Source of the DNA: MKSF01 sp037190225
Lineage (GTDB): Bacteria; Bacteroidota; Bacteroidia; Chitinophagales; Chitinophagaceae
DNA length: 64,000 nt
Direction of reading: 5' to 3'
Assembly: GCA_037190225.1 (NCBI GenBank)
Contig: JBBCJL010000005.1
Location: forward strand, 1 to 64,000
Both the position numbers and the translations under genes were made by a program. The notes under the pieces were generated by a model. It did no database searches, was not told the DNA's origin, and worked only from the letters and a program-made list of their open reading frames with translations. Of the stretch, positions 7,101 through 15,381 are shown piece after piece. Position 1 is the stretch's first letter. Every line of letters begins with the position of its first letter.

Positions 7101-8709
7101 GGTAGAGCTCGCTGCCGTCCTCATCCGTGGTGATGGTACCCGAGCAGAGCGGGCTGTAGTTGCGGTTGTAACGCACCACGCTGCTTTTCCAGCTGCCCGT
7201 TTCCGTATGGCTGTAGTGGTCATTGGGAAGAATGCGCACCCGCGAGCCCGTCACCTGCCCGTTGGTGAAGGTAACGGTGACGGTGTCGTTGTTGTAAGGT
7301 ATAGCAGGCACAGGGTAGCTCATACCCAGCGCTGTCTGTATCGCGTCCGTATAGCTCCCCGAAGGGTCCGGGATATCGTAGCGGTCGTAGTAGGTTTCCG
7401 TCAGCAGGAAGAAGTCGCTGATGCCCCCGATGAAGCTGCTGCCGTCAGCTGGCAGCGTCCCGATGAGCTGCTCGTCCGTAAAGTAGCTTTGCAGGGAGCC
7501 CGGAGCGGGACCGGTGCTGTTGAAGAGCTCCTGCAGGTCCGAACGGGAGAGGGCGGTCTTGACCGTGCCACTCCCCACGATACGCCCGTAGGCGTCAGGG
7601 AAGCTGACACGCCAGGTGTCAGTACCCGCATCCAAAGGCGTCTGGACCAGTACGGCGTTGCCGCTGAGGTCGTACACGTAGGAGGTAAAGGCTGTTTCGC
7701 CCGGCTTACGCTCCTGCTGCAGACGACCCTGGCCATCGTAGATAAATTCAAAGCAGAGCTCACGGATCTTGTCAGCAGAGAGCACGTGGGGACCACTGTT
7801 GTTGGAGACCCCTTCCAGCGCTTTCGGCTGGATGATGAAGATGAGCCGGTGAAAGTCATCGTACACGTAGTAGGTGTTCGACCACAGCGTGTCCGCACCC
7901 CCGTCAATAACGCTTTCCATTTGCTTTTCCAGGATCACCTTACCGCTGGAACGGTGCTTGTAGACCACGCTGATAGCGCCCGTCTCGCTGACCGTGGTCG
8001 TTTTGAGCAGCTGCTTGTCCACGTAGAAGCCTACCGCTTCCAGCCGCTTGTTAGAGGGCGTGTAGTACCAGCGCCGCACACGGTCACGGCCGTTGTTGTG
8101 ATCAATGATGGTTTCAGAGCCCTGGCCTGTACCGATGTTGCTCAGCCCCGGCGCATAGTGCGTCACCGAGCGCTTGTTGGCCGTAGAGGTGTTTTCCGTA
8201 TACGAGACCGCCGTTGCCCCTTCATTAGGGTATTGCTGCTGGTAGTAGCTTTTTTGCTTATTAAAGAAGTCCGGGTGGTAGACCTCGCTTTGCGGCACTG
8301 CCTCGGAGAAGTCCAGGTAGCTTTTCTGACGCGTGCCGTAGGAACGGTCGTGCAGCTTCACATAGCTCGCAAAGCTCCCGTCACGCACCACCGCGCGCTT
8401 TTGGATCTCGAAGACGGTGTTGCCCGCCCCGTTGAAGACGTCAAAGCTCTGGAAGTAGTGCGCGTATTGCGCGGTGGTCAGCGTGTCCCTTTCCTTGCGC
8501 TTGTACACCCGCTTTTCAGTATGGTGCAGCCCCTGCACCGTACCGCTGAAGCTCGGAGGATAGCTGATCGTAGTGTTCGTCACAGGGCCCGAAGGCGCCG
8601 TGAGGTCATTGGGCGTGTTGTCCGCAGGCGTACCGATACCCTGGCCGAAAAGGCCCCCGGTATAGAGTAATGCAGCCAATGCCGCTATAAGTCGTAGTCC
8701 TTGTCTCAT
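4165..8709 (-). CDS. RHS repeat protein, secreted polymorphic toxin with variable C-terminal tip
   Basis: A 1514-residue protein with a Sec signal peptide (about 1-22, ending GLFGQ). The N-terminal region resembles the DUF6443-type domain that often opens Bacteroidota RHS proteins. A long YD/RHS-repeat body with many GxYxYDxxGR-like units runs from about 190 to 1160. The RHS-associated core (RYQGNEYIEDNELRWMDF, then RQYDPQLGRFLGIDPLAY) lies at about 1160-1215. A ~300-residue tip follows DPNGEMT and contains the linker LFGMN...GGGG and Gly-rich beta strands at the end. RHS bodies form a cocoon that encloses the toxic tip. The tip may be toxin type 23-like, but that is uncertain. No T9SS sorting domain is visible. 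The body is GC-rich (36/60 in line 6481) while the tip is AT-rich (21/60 in line 4501), with the switch near 5.05 kb. It starts 14 bp after the 1139-aa gene. Confidence 0.88.
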   Translation of the reverse strand: MRQGLRLIAALAALLYTGGLFGQGIGTPADNTPNDLTAPSGPVTNTTISYPPSFSGTVQGLHHTEKRVYKRKERDTLTTAQYAHYFQSFDVFNGAGNTVFEIQKRAVVRDGSFASYVKLHDRSYGTRQKSYLDFSEAVPQSEVYHPDFFNKQKSYYQQQYPNEGATAVSYTENTSTANKRSVTHYAPGLSNIGTGQGSETIIDHNNGRDRVRRWYYTPSNKRLEAVGFYVDKQLLKTTTVSETGAISVVYKHRSSGKVILEKQMESVIDGGADTLWSNTYYVYDDFHRLIFIIQPKALEGVSNNSGPHVLSADKIRELCFEFIYDGQGRLQQERKPGETAFTSYVYDLSGNAVLVQTPLDAGTDTWRVSFPDAYGRIVGSGTVKTALSRSDLQELFNSTGPAPGSLQSYFTDEQLIGTLPADGSSFIGGISDFFLLTETYYDRYDIPDPSGSYTDAIQTALGMSYPVPAIPYNNDTVTVTFTNGQVTGSRVRILPNDHYSHTETGSWKSSVVRYNRNYSPLCSGTITTDEDGSELYRDYSGTLYDYLGRPDYTFHYVWNSRESSVHSPEQLEALSYTYDYTRGFLSELRRQQNGGAFHKLAVYNQDELGRLKEETLGNMSEHRLYTYNLRGQLQGINEQYALTGQFQGTPKTFGEALRYDYGFVQSRNDGKISGMIWRGSNRRTAHAYGYSYDRTGRLTKALYQYRKAGATAWSNTEMDFTVSHLTYDLNGNILTMRQRGQEASNTAPYLIDWLDYTYQPSSNKLQGVKDYNTIVPSMPIGDFRDGNGTDNDYSYDAAGNLLHDENKDIEQISYQPLVNKPEEIRYSNGAYFRYIYDAAGNKLHEYTGYFKEGDFAEKKRSYLSNAVYLDDGLAHLSHPAGRTVMKELPNEYKEEFFVKDHLGNVRTVVDFDYKSPVSKDYLATYEVSSVQSERLLFNNIDGPRNISPDWDPTNEFVARLNAAEGTAVGTSLLLKVMAGDAFNVSTQTWIDADSVQPQTIVTDNDILDGLFNALKDNVDPEAGESGYHTILEGIFSNVAVTEGMSQLMQDSYDSLLPRSFLTYVLLDESLQPVAGASGSIQAQGGNGVWNLIGTGADIDIEANGYLLVLTSNASMTSVYFDNLYLELKKGNLLEETHYYPHGLPVKALGSRDVDHQENRHRYQGNEYIEDNELRWMDFHARQYDPQLGRFLGIDPLAYSGGQQVFSPYAAMGNSPGMMIDPNGEMTKDAETDNSFSEAVEARRHILLGGGPISERIQYNRLFGMNTDMVMASGAGGGGKMNFVFFDAANLPGFSPIAHGLTNFEVIYTWIEDKAYLASLPDDFEYYEDDNNGQIHYYSPTRGSYGSTDAAHWDIKVIPRATAEKASKISNAKISNSGFFIGMEGEVSVGLYGSNNSVTVGFINHILYDFSLNNQDGFQHYNGTGSFAEKTKYIDLGYAYGTTGIQYKRYRTGYNKGIDDTYNIYTMSVLGFGLEAQFNDHGKIKYLFVGGILSGNVGLMGGGSGAVKVGWRWND
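5030..5145 (-). repeat. RHS core-end segment in the intact gene (exchange junction)
   Basis: Parent copy of the duplicated core end, encoding GRFLGIDPLAYSGGQQVFSP through DPNGEMT. The composition changes from GC-rich to AT-rich directly after it. It is the expected crossover point for swapping tips with the orphan cassettes. Confidence 0.8.
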
Positions 8710-8723
8710 CTTTATACTCCTCC

Positions 8724-11700
8724 TTATCTGCTGATGTGATAGTTAAATGTTTCCTTGATGTTGCGGCTCTCATCACGCGTCACTTTCAGGCGGTCGAAGG
8801 CATCGTATTCATACCGTACCTGCTTGCCGTTCAGCGTCCCTTCCATATCTGTCAGGCCCCGGTTATTAAATGATTTAATAACGTAGGTAGCCCCTGCAGG
8901 TGCTATCACGACATTGTCCACCCATACTCTTTCATTCCCGTCATGAACCAGCTCCAGCATCTTTTCACCCGATGCAAGCGTCACCTCAGCCTGGTAATAG
9001 TACCACCGGCTCCACTGGTGGTTCAGGGACAGCTGTAATTCAACAGTACCCGCTTCCGTCATCACCTTCAGGGCCTGCGGGGCCGAAAGGCCCACATTGG
9101 TTATCCAGCAGGATACTACATACCGCTTATTCCCGGAAAGCCCGTTCATACGTATCTTATCACCGTTATCCATCTGCAGCATCCATACACCGGACTGCGC
9201 CGAGCCGAACCGGTCCAGCACCTGCGCCATAGCGGTCACTTTATTTTCATCATACACCGTCCGGTCATCCGAAGCGCCTCTTTCAAAGCTCAGGAACCCA
9301 AAATCATCAAAGCGGGTATTGCATGAAGCGATCTCCGTTTTATAATTATTGTTATACCTTAAGGTGCTGTATTTGCTGATCCCACGGTGCTGCAGCTCCA
9401 GCGGGCGGAGATGATCGTCCGTTTTAGTGACCCTGGCGCCCGTCATATAGCCGTTCACATCCTGTGCAGACCGCATGAGCACCTCAGCGTTATCTTTTTC
9501 AGGATCTGTGTTAAGCACGCTGCTCCAGCTCCTGTTGCCTTTCATCAGCCGGGAAGTGCTGCTGGCGTAAATATCCCCCTGCCCGTTAAAGCCATAGGTA
9601 TGGAAGGACGCATCGGTCACCAGGTAAGGCAGATCCAAAGGCGGGTTAAGGGTACGTTTGGTGACTACAATACCCACGTCATTAAGAATATTCCTGTCCA
9701 CCAGCTGCTGGGCAATATTTCTCACATCTGCATTCCCGGAAGCAAGGAAATCCTTAGGATAATAATACTTTTTCCAGTAATAGTAATTATCCCTGTCCAG
9801 GTGGGTGCGTTCTGCCAGCAGGTTCCCGTCAGCATCATAGGTATATACGGTGATATCCTTAGCAGAGCGCCCGCCGGAAAGGTATTTCTGTTCCAGTAAC
9901 GAGTCTACTACAGCTTTGCCGCTGATGATCCCGTAATTGTCTTCCAGCACCTGCCCGGCAACCGGCTGCGCCAATATCACGGAGTTGGCGGCATCCGGGT
10001 AAAGCAGGTGCTTATTAACAGTATATGAGGGAGGATTGAAGGTATTTTCAATGAACTTATATCGCAGCTCTTTCTGGTCCGTAACATAACCCAGGTTATC
10101 ATAATTGAGCTCTTTGAGCAGCAGGCCGATCTTGTAATCCAGCAGGTAGCTTTTTTGCGTATAGGGCAGCTCGAAATAGTGACGATCGCCGTTACGGGTA
10201 TAATAATTATCGTATATGTTGCCGTACGGGCGTTTGGTCACCACATTGGAGAAATAGCTTTCCTTGCCGGACAGGTACTCATTGCCCGAATTATAGACCG
10301 ATTCCGTGATCTTATTATAGCCCTGGGCGCTGCCCTGTACCATATGATAGGAAGATTGCCGCATATTCATAACCATAGTATCCAGGAATGCCCATATATT
10401 ATTATTTACATCATAACCCGGTCTCAGAGGCCGGTGCCAGGTACCGCCCAGCAAAAAGGTCATGCCTCCTTCATAGGTAAACTCCTTCCGCAGCTCATTA
10501 TTGCCCGGCATCGTAGGGTCCCAGATACGGATAGCCTTCACCCGGAGACCTTCACCAACATTACGGCCTATCACCCGGTTCGCATCCAGCCTGGCGGCAA
10601 AGGAAGGATCCGCATTTCCGTAAGACATATCCATACCCTGGTTCACCACATGCAGATCATATTCATAAGACACTTTAAGTCCCAGCTGGTTGGTCACGCT
10701 TTTCAGGCTGAGTATCTTCATATAGTTCAGGTTAGGAGCAAAGCTTTTAGTATACGCGCCTGACAGCATGGAAAAATCATCAGGCAGATCCCCTTCAATA
10801 CCATTGTAATAGCCCCAGTAATCGGTAGCCGTCACCGCACGGGAAGGCAAGCCTGTAGCGACATCATTATATTCAAACCTGTAATAAGGCAGGTTGCCGC
10901 CGGTAGAGATACCACTGTGCAGGTTAATGGAATCCAGCAGCACCCGGTAAGCAGCCTGGCCTTCATTAAAGGCCTGCGTTCCTTGCATCAGCAGGATATC
11001 CTCTGCGTCATAGATAAGACCGTCATAAAAATCACAGTGCGTATTGGCCATGACATAACCTTTGCCCGCATAGCTGTAATGCATCTGGTAGTAATTCCGG
11101 AGCCGGCCGCTGGTATTGTTGCTGTTATACACGGACACTTTGTCCAGCAAAGGCGTCATCCCCAGGTCACAGCGGGGAAATACCCGGTATTCGAACACTA
11201 CGGAATCATGGTTGGGATAGACAGCCTCTTTCAGCAGCGGCAGCTGCGCCTCCCCTCCCGATATAACATTGTTCTTTTCTAAACCACCAAGATGGGCCGG
11301 CTGAATATATTTCTGGCAATGGGTATAGCCATAAAAGCTGGACGCATACTTCATATAAGAAAAAGAGACCTGCTCCCTGTTCGGGAACTCTACTTTTGTC
11401 AGTACCCAGATACGGTTCTTATTATCCAGGTAAACAGGCGGATTAGTATTTACAGATTTGTTTCTGAAAAGATATTTCTTGACCAGTTGCTCCTCTTCAT
11501 ATTTAAAGTAATAATTATTGCCGTAAATATCCGTAATGATAAAGTCATTGTTCTCTTTGCGGATCTTCACATCATGCCGGGGCACTACAAACACATAGCC
11601 GTTCTCACCCATATAAAAGGTAAAGCTGTATCCTCCCACGGACACCTGGTATTCATCATATTCTTTATCAACATAAGTATTATTGGACTGGGGCGCCGCA

Positions 11701-12143
11701 CCGATATGCAGCTTACCCGCAAGTACCGTAAAACCACCCCAGGTAATATTATTCTGCGCAGTCTGGAGCTGGTCATCTTCCACATCATTGACCACCTTGA
11801 TGATGTAGCCACCACCGGACAAGTTCCAGTGGAGCCCGAAACTCCCGGAAGTCTCTGCCAGCTTTACACCTTTGGTATTGGTCACCAGTCCGAGGCTCAG
11901 GTCAATATTGTTCTTTTTATATTCGTACAGGGGCACGCTTATGCTCGTACTGCCGGTAAACAGGCCTGCGGAAGACAGCTGGCTCAGTTGCATGCCCTGG
12001 CTAACGACATTATCCGACTTGGATGTGGCCCGGATAGAGGTCTCGTTAGGATTTTCATAACGAGTAGGCTCCTCAACCTGCGCCCGAACTACCCCCAGGC
12101 CCAATAAAGAAAGTACTATAATAGTGCAAAATATCCGCTTCAT
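8724..12143 (-). CDS. Large secreted SpvB/YD-repeat-like protein, partner of the RHS protein
   Basis: A 1139-residue protein with a signal peptide (about 1-21, ending VVRAQ). Near residues 60-115 it has the pattern TGSTSISVPLYEYKKNNIDL followed by a GxHWNLSGGGYIIKVVND stretch, similar to the start of SpvB/TcaB-like toxin-complex proteins. The middle is beta-rich. YD-type units appear near the end (YTYDADGNLLAERTH, YEYDAFDRL). A region at about 975-1080, ending ERVWVDNVVIAPAG, looks like a carbohydrate-binding-type jelly roll. It is the first gene of the operon with the RHS toxin (14-bp gap) and is less GC-rich than the toxin body. A structural or export-partner role is inferred. Its reading ends in an RHS-like repeat with no toxin tip of its own. 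Confidence 0.7.
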   Translation of the reverse strand: MKRIFCTIIVLSLLGLGVVRAQVEEPTRYENPNETSIRATSKSDNVVSQGMQLSQLSSAGLFTGSTSISVPLYEYKKNNIDLSLGLVTNTKGVKLAETSGSFGLHWNLSGGGYIIKVVNDVEDDQLQTAQNNITWGGFTVLAGKLHIGAAPQSNNTYVDKEYDEYQVSVGGYSFTFYMGENGYVFVVPRHDVKIRKENNDFIITDIYGNNYYFKYEEEQLVKKYLFRNKSVNTNPPVYLDNKNRIWVLTKVEFPNREQVSFSYMKYASSFYGYTHCQKYIQPAHLGGLEKNNVISGGEAQLPLLKEAVYPNHDSVVFEYRVFPRCDLGMTPLLDKVSVYNSNNTSGRLRNYYQMHYSYAGKGYVMANTHCDFYDGLIYDAEDILLMQGTQAFNEGQAAYRVLLDSINLHSGISTGGNLPYYRFEYNDVATGLPSRAVTATDYWGYYNGIEGDLPDDFSMLSGAYTKSFAPNLNYMKILSLKSVTNQLGLKVSYEYDLHVVNQGMDMSYGNADPSFAARLDANRVIGRNVGEGLRVKAIRIWDPTMPGNNELRKEFTYEGGMTFLLGGTWHRPLRPGYDVNNNIWAFLDTMVMNMRQSSYHMVQGSAQGYNKITESVYNSGNEYLSGKESYFSNVVTKRPYGNIYDNYYTRNGDRHYFELPYTQKSYLLDYKIGLLLKELNYDNLGYVTDQKELRYKFIENTFNPPSYTVNKHLLYPDAANSVILAQPVAGQVLEDNYGIISGKAVVDSLLEQKYLSGGRSAKDITVYTYDADGNLLAERTHLDRDNYYYWKKYYYPKDFLASGNADVRNIAQQLVDRNILNDVGIVVTKRTLNPPLDLPYLVTDASFHTYGFNGQGDIYASSTSRLMKGNRSWSSVLNTDPEKDNAEVLMRSAQDVNGYMTGARVTKTDDHLRPLELQHRGISKYSTLRYNNNYKTEIASCNTRFDDFGFLSFERGASDDRTVYDENKVTAMAQVLDRFGSAQSGVWMLQMDNGDKIRMNGLSGNKRYVVSCWITNVGLSAPQALKVMTEAGTVELQLSLNHQWSRWYYYQAEVTLASGEKMLELVHDGNERVWVDNVVIAPAGATYVIKSFNNRGLTDMEGTLNGKQVRYEYDAFDRLKVTRDESRNIKETFNYHISR

Positions 12144-12159
12144 ATTCCAAAAATTGGCG

Positions 12160-12190
12160 CGAAAGTACTCCTAATTTGTTAAAAAACAAA
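12160..12190 (-). promoter_or_regulatory. Promoter of the RHS operon
   Basis: On the minus strand, TTTG (12187-12190) is separated by 19 bases from TACTTTCG (12160-12167), close to the Bacteroidota -33 TTTG / -7 TAnnTTTG pattern. It lies just upstream of the 1139-aa gene. Confidence 0.5.
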
Positions 12191-12200
12191 CTTCCTTTAA

Positions 12201-12986
12201 CTAAAATCTTAGTACGATACTGCCGCCTACCCAGCCGGAAGCATATAAGAGATGCCTGGGATAGTCTCTCAGGGAGACCAACCGGGAGGAATTGACACCC
12301 ACCAGGCCGCCCAGCATGAGCTGGGTGCTCAGGTAGCTGCTGACCGCTATTTCCATACCCAGCGCTGCCGTACCGCTGATACCTGCCGACACCGTCATCT
12401 TATCCAGGTTCCTGTACACCGGCTCCTTACCCAGGATGCTTTTGGCGCTGCCTGTCCTGTCCAGGTTATCCTCCCGTATAGGTTCCGTACGGACATCATA
12501 TTGACCGGCGCTGTCCGGGTAAGCATAGATGACACGGTAATACACCGGCTTGGAAAGGTTCAGGTGCACACCGGCAGTGTTCCGGTTAAATACCGAAAAG
12601 TTCCCGCCATTGTACAACACGTACTCCTGTACATAGCTGAACGCCAGGGTATAGACATTGTGCTGCTTTTTATAGTAGAAAGGCGTGACCTTTTCCTTAT
12701 CGAACAGGGTAAGATATTCCTTATTGATCTGCTTCTGCTCTTTGGGATGTATATATTCCTGTATGCGCAGCTCCAGCCCGCGCCGCTTATCCTGTGTCAG
12801 CACCTGCAGCGATGCGGCCCAGCCGTCATTGTATAATATGCCCCCGGCAGAAAGCCGCATATTCCTGTCCCGTTTTTGAACGGATTGCTCTATTTTTGCA
12901 CCCTGAGCACACACAGATACAGGCATGGCACCCACAAGCGGCAACAGGAGCGGCATCAGCAGCGTATGGAAGTTTTTCTTTATCAT
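12201..12986 (-). CDS. Secreted protein, probable small outer-membrane barrel
   Basis: A 261-residue protein with a signal peptide (MIKKNFHTLLMPLLLPLVGA, cleavage near SVCAQ). The mature part alternates hydrophobic and polar residues and ends ...GWVGGSIVLRF with a terminal Phe, as outer-membrane beta-barrels do. No named family is recognised. It ends 57 bp before the start of the 1139-aa RHS-partner gene, in the same direction. However, the RHS operon has its own promoter in the gap, so the two need not be linked. Its 5' end overlaps the 5' end of the divergent 818-aa gene. Confidence 0.6.
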   Translation of the reverse strand: MIKKNFHTLLMPLLLPLVGAMPVSVCAQGAKIEQSVQKRDRNMRLSAGGILYNDGWAASLQVLTQDKRRGLELRIQEYIHPKEQKQINKEYLTLFDKEKVTPFYYKKQHNVYTLAFSYVQEYVLYNGGNFSVFNRNTAGVHLNLSKPVYYRVIYAYPDSAGQYDVRTEPIREDNLDRTGSAKSILGKEPVYRNLDKMTVSAGISGTAALGMEIAVSSYLSTQLMLGGLVGVNSSRLVSLRDYPRHLLYASGWVGGSIVLRF

Positions 12987-15381
12987 CCTTTTGATTTCAG
13001 CCGATAAATATACATATAGTCAGATAATTAGCAATAGAATTGAGTACGGGAGCGCATTTACCGATCCCGTCATGATACAGGTGGGCGGTATCAGCTTTGT
13101 GGGAGACTCCGCCTGGTGCCTGGCCGCGGCGCCCTTCCTGGAGGCTAATCTCAGCCGTTTCAGCACGCAGCTCCGGCAGCAAACCCCTTTCGGTACCGGC
13201 AGCGGCAGCACCATATTTGTTTACCGCTCCGCGCCGGGCAGGGCGGCTTCCAATGTCGGCATACGGCAGGAGAACAGGTACGCGGAATCCTGTAGCCCCG
13301 TGATCTACTGGGGCCTGGATACCGCCCTGTTCCTGAAGAAGGTATACGCACATATCATTTCCCGGGAATGGGATATCTATTTTGCGGGAGGAAATCCGCG
13401 GCTTATACATACCGAAGCGCTTAAAAGCGCCTGTATGGATTTCATTATGTACCGATGGTCGGAAAAGGATCATTACCATTTTATCCATCATAACGATATC
13501 TATATACAGTACAAGGCGCTGCTTTATTTTGTCGCCTCATCGGGCGATAAATACCTGTCTTATTTTCTCCGGCTCCTGCGTAAATACAGTATCGAAGAAA
13601 GCCTGGAAATGATGTACCGGAAGGAGTATGCGGTCATCAGAAAAGACCTCGAAGCTTTTATCAGGCAGCATATCCGTCTTCCGCATACAGATACGGTCAA
13701 AGGGCAGAAAGGCACAGCCGGCTACCGGCATCACCGGTTCTACCTGCAACGGGACGGCAGCCGCTTAAAAAAAGTACGCCATATCTATCAGCCGGTATAC
13801 CGGCCGGATGTCTATGCCGGGGAATATCCCAGGCTGCTGCGGGAAGATACCGCAACGGTAGCGTATATCCACCCTTATAAAGGCTCGCTTCATTTATTCC
13901 TTGCGCCTAAGACGAAACATGGCACTGCCAGGAAATACGATCTGAAGTGCCTGGATGCGCAGGTGCTCAGCTATTCGGCAAAGGAAGTGCATTATACCGG
14001 GCTGAACGACAGGCACGAGATACGGTATTATACCCTCCTGCTGCCCTCCGGGAAAGTCCGGTCATCCCTGCACCGGGACGAGCAGGCGGAGGATACGGCT
14101 CCGCTGGCGGTACCATCCGGTCCTACCTTCCGTTACTTTGGCTGGCAACAGCAGCCACACAGCTATACCGGCAGGTTGCTGACGGACAGCCTGCAGCCTC
14201 TTCCTGCTGCAACTGATACGGGCGGAACAGCTGCAACGCTGCAGTCGCTGCGGCTGCGTGCCGTTAAATCGTCTGTCAGCGTGGATGTGGTCTCCCGTGA
14301 ATTCCTGCAGCATTATCAGCCTTATGACCTGCAGTTCGGGAATTTCAATACGCCACGGCTGAGCGCCACTGCCGGGTACACCGTCACCGACCTGCTGGAA
14401 GATCACCAGTTCGATATCGCCTACCGCCTGCCTTTCCAGCTGAACGGAAGCGAGTATTATATCTCCTTTATCAACCGGAAGCAACGGACGGACTGGGGCA
14501 TCAGCCTTATCAGGAGCGTACGCCCCATAGACGACAACAATAACGGCCCCTGGCAGGACGGCAATAACCGGTTCTATCCTCCCTATGCCAAAATAAAGAC
14601 CTGGCAGCTGAACGGATTCGCAGCGCAGCCCCTCAGCTATCAGCTGACCTGGGTCAGCCAGCTGTCCCTCAACCGGAATACCGTCTGGTTCCCCAGCATA
14701 GAGTCCTATTCACATACCTACCCGGCCGTGAGCCGTTATGATATGATCGGCAATACCGCGCTGCAGTATAAGCTCAATAATGATAAGGACCTGGAAGTAT
14801 TCCGGCAGCACCTGGAAAGCAAATTCTCGCTGGACCTTATCACTTCCCTGCCGGGACTGTCCTATATAACGGCCGGGCTGGAAGCCGATGTCCGCTACAA
14901 GACCCTGCTCTCCCACAGGTGGATACTTGAAGTCCGCAACCAGGCCGGCTACAGCTTCGGCAGCAAGCGGCTGCTATACCGCTTCGCCGAAACGGAAAAT
15001 AATGTGATCGTACACAGCAATGATACAGCACGGTGGGGACAGGCGCTTCCCTATTCTTTCCAGAAGATCAAACATCACCTTCGCGGCGTAGAGAACAACC
15101 TCTATGGCGGATCATCCTTCAACCTGCTCAACATAGACCTGACCACCACGGAATTATCCCGTTTTTTAAACCGCGATCTCCGTATAAGGTTCCTCAACAG
15201 GCTGCGGATCGGCGTGCTGTACGACAACCTGGTGTACACTAACCAGTTCAATAGCATAGCCTGGGTCCACACAGCGGGGTTCAGCATTGAGACCCGCCTG
15301 AGCAATAAAAGAATAGGCATCAATGTCGCCTGCCCGCTCCATAATATTTCCAAACCGCTTTTCAATCTCTATATCCGATAA
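12925..15381 (+). CDS. Envelope protein with degenerate peptidase-like lobe and C-terminal barrel-like region
   Basis: An 818-residue protein. The hydrophobic stretch WKFFFIILLISADKYTYSQ (about residues 15-33) looks like a signal peptide, which requires a start at or before 12925. The next Met (13072) would lose it. Residues 60-260 form a helical region of the type seen in MA-like metallopeptidases fused to barrels, but no HExxH is present (AHIIS stands in the likely place). The C-terminal ~350 residues are beta-rich, like surface-antigen barrels. Its stop overlaps the next gene's start (TAATG), so the pair is translationally coupled. The overlap with the divergent gene at 12986 is unusual. 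Function unknown. Confidence 0.6.
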   Translation: MAPTSGNRSGISSVWKFFFIILLISADKYTYSQIISNRIEYGSAFTDPVMIQVGGISFVGDSAWCLAAAPFLEANLSRFSTQLRQQTPFGTGSGSTIFVYRSAPGRAASNVGIRQENRYAESCSPVIYWGLDTALFLKKVYAHIISREWDIYFAGGNPRLIHTEALKSACMDFIMYRWSEKDHYHFIHHNDIYIQYKALLYFVASSGDKYLSYFLRLLRKYSIEESLEMMYRKEYAVIRKDLEAFIRQHIRLPHTDTVKGQKGTAGYRHHRFYLQRDGSRLKKVRHIYQPVYRPDVYAGEYPRLLREDTATVAYIHPYKGSLHLFLAPKTKHGTARKYDLKCLDAQVLSYSAKEVHYTGLNDRHEIRYYTLLLPSGKVRSSLHRDEQAEDTAPLAVPSGPTFRYFGWQQQPHSYTGRLLTDSLQPLPAATDTGGTAATLQSLRLRAVKSSVSVDVVSREFLQHYQPYDLQFGNFNTPRLSATAGYTVTDLLEDHQFDIAYRLPFQLNGSEYYISFINRKQRTDWGISLIRSVRPIDDNNNGPWQDGNNRFYPPYAKIKTWQLNGFAAQPLSYQLTWVSQLSLNRNTVWFPSIESYSHTYPAVSRYDMIGNTALQYKLNNDKDLEVFRQHLESKFSLDLITSLPGLSYITAGLEADVRYKTLLSHRWILEVRNQAGYSFGSKRLLYRFAETENNVIVHSNDTARWGQALPYSFQKIKHHLRGVENNLYGGSSFNLLNIDLTTTELSRFLNRDLRIRFLNRLRIGVLYDNLVYTNQFNSIAWVHTAGFSIETRLSNKRIGINVACPLHNISKPLFNLYIR

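Noticed and set aside
6007..8670. Long plus-strand open frame (887 codons) opposite the RHS body
   Set aside because: It is antisense to the RHS gene. The GC-rich codon pattern of the real gene removes stops on the other strand, and the translation has no domain or signal-like features.
4165..8709. T9SS sorting domain or frameshift in the RHS protein
   Set aside because: The C-terminus (AVKVGWRWND) has no T9SS signature, and the frame is open over all 1514 codons.
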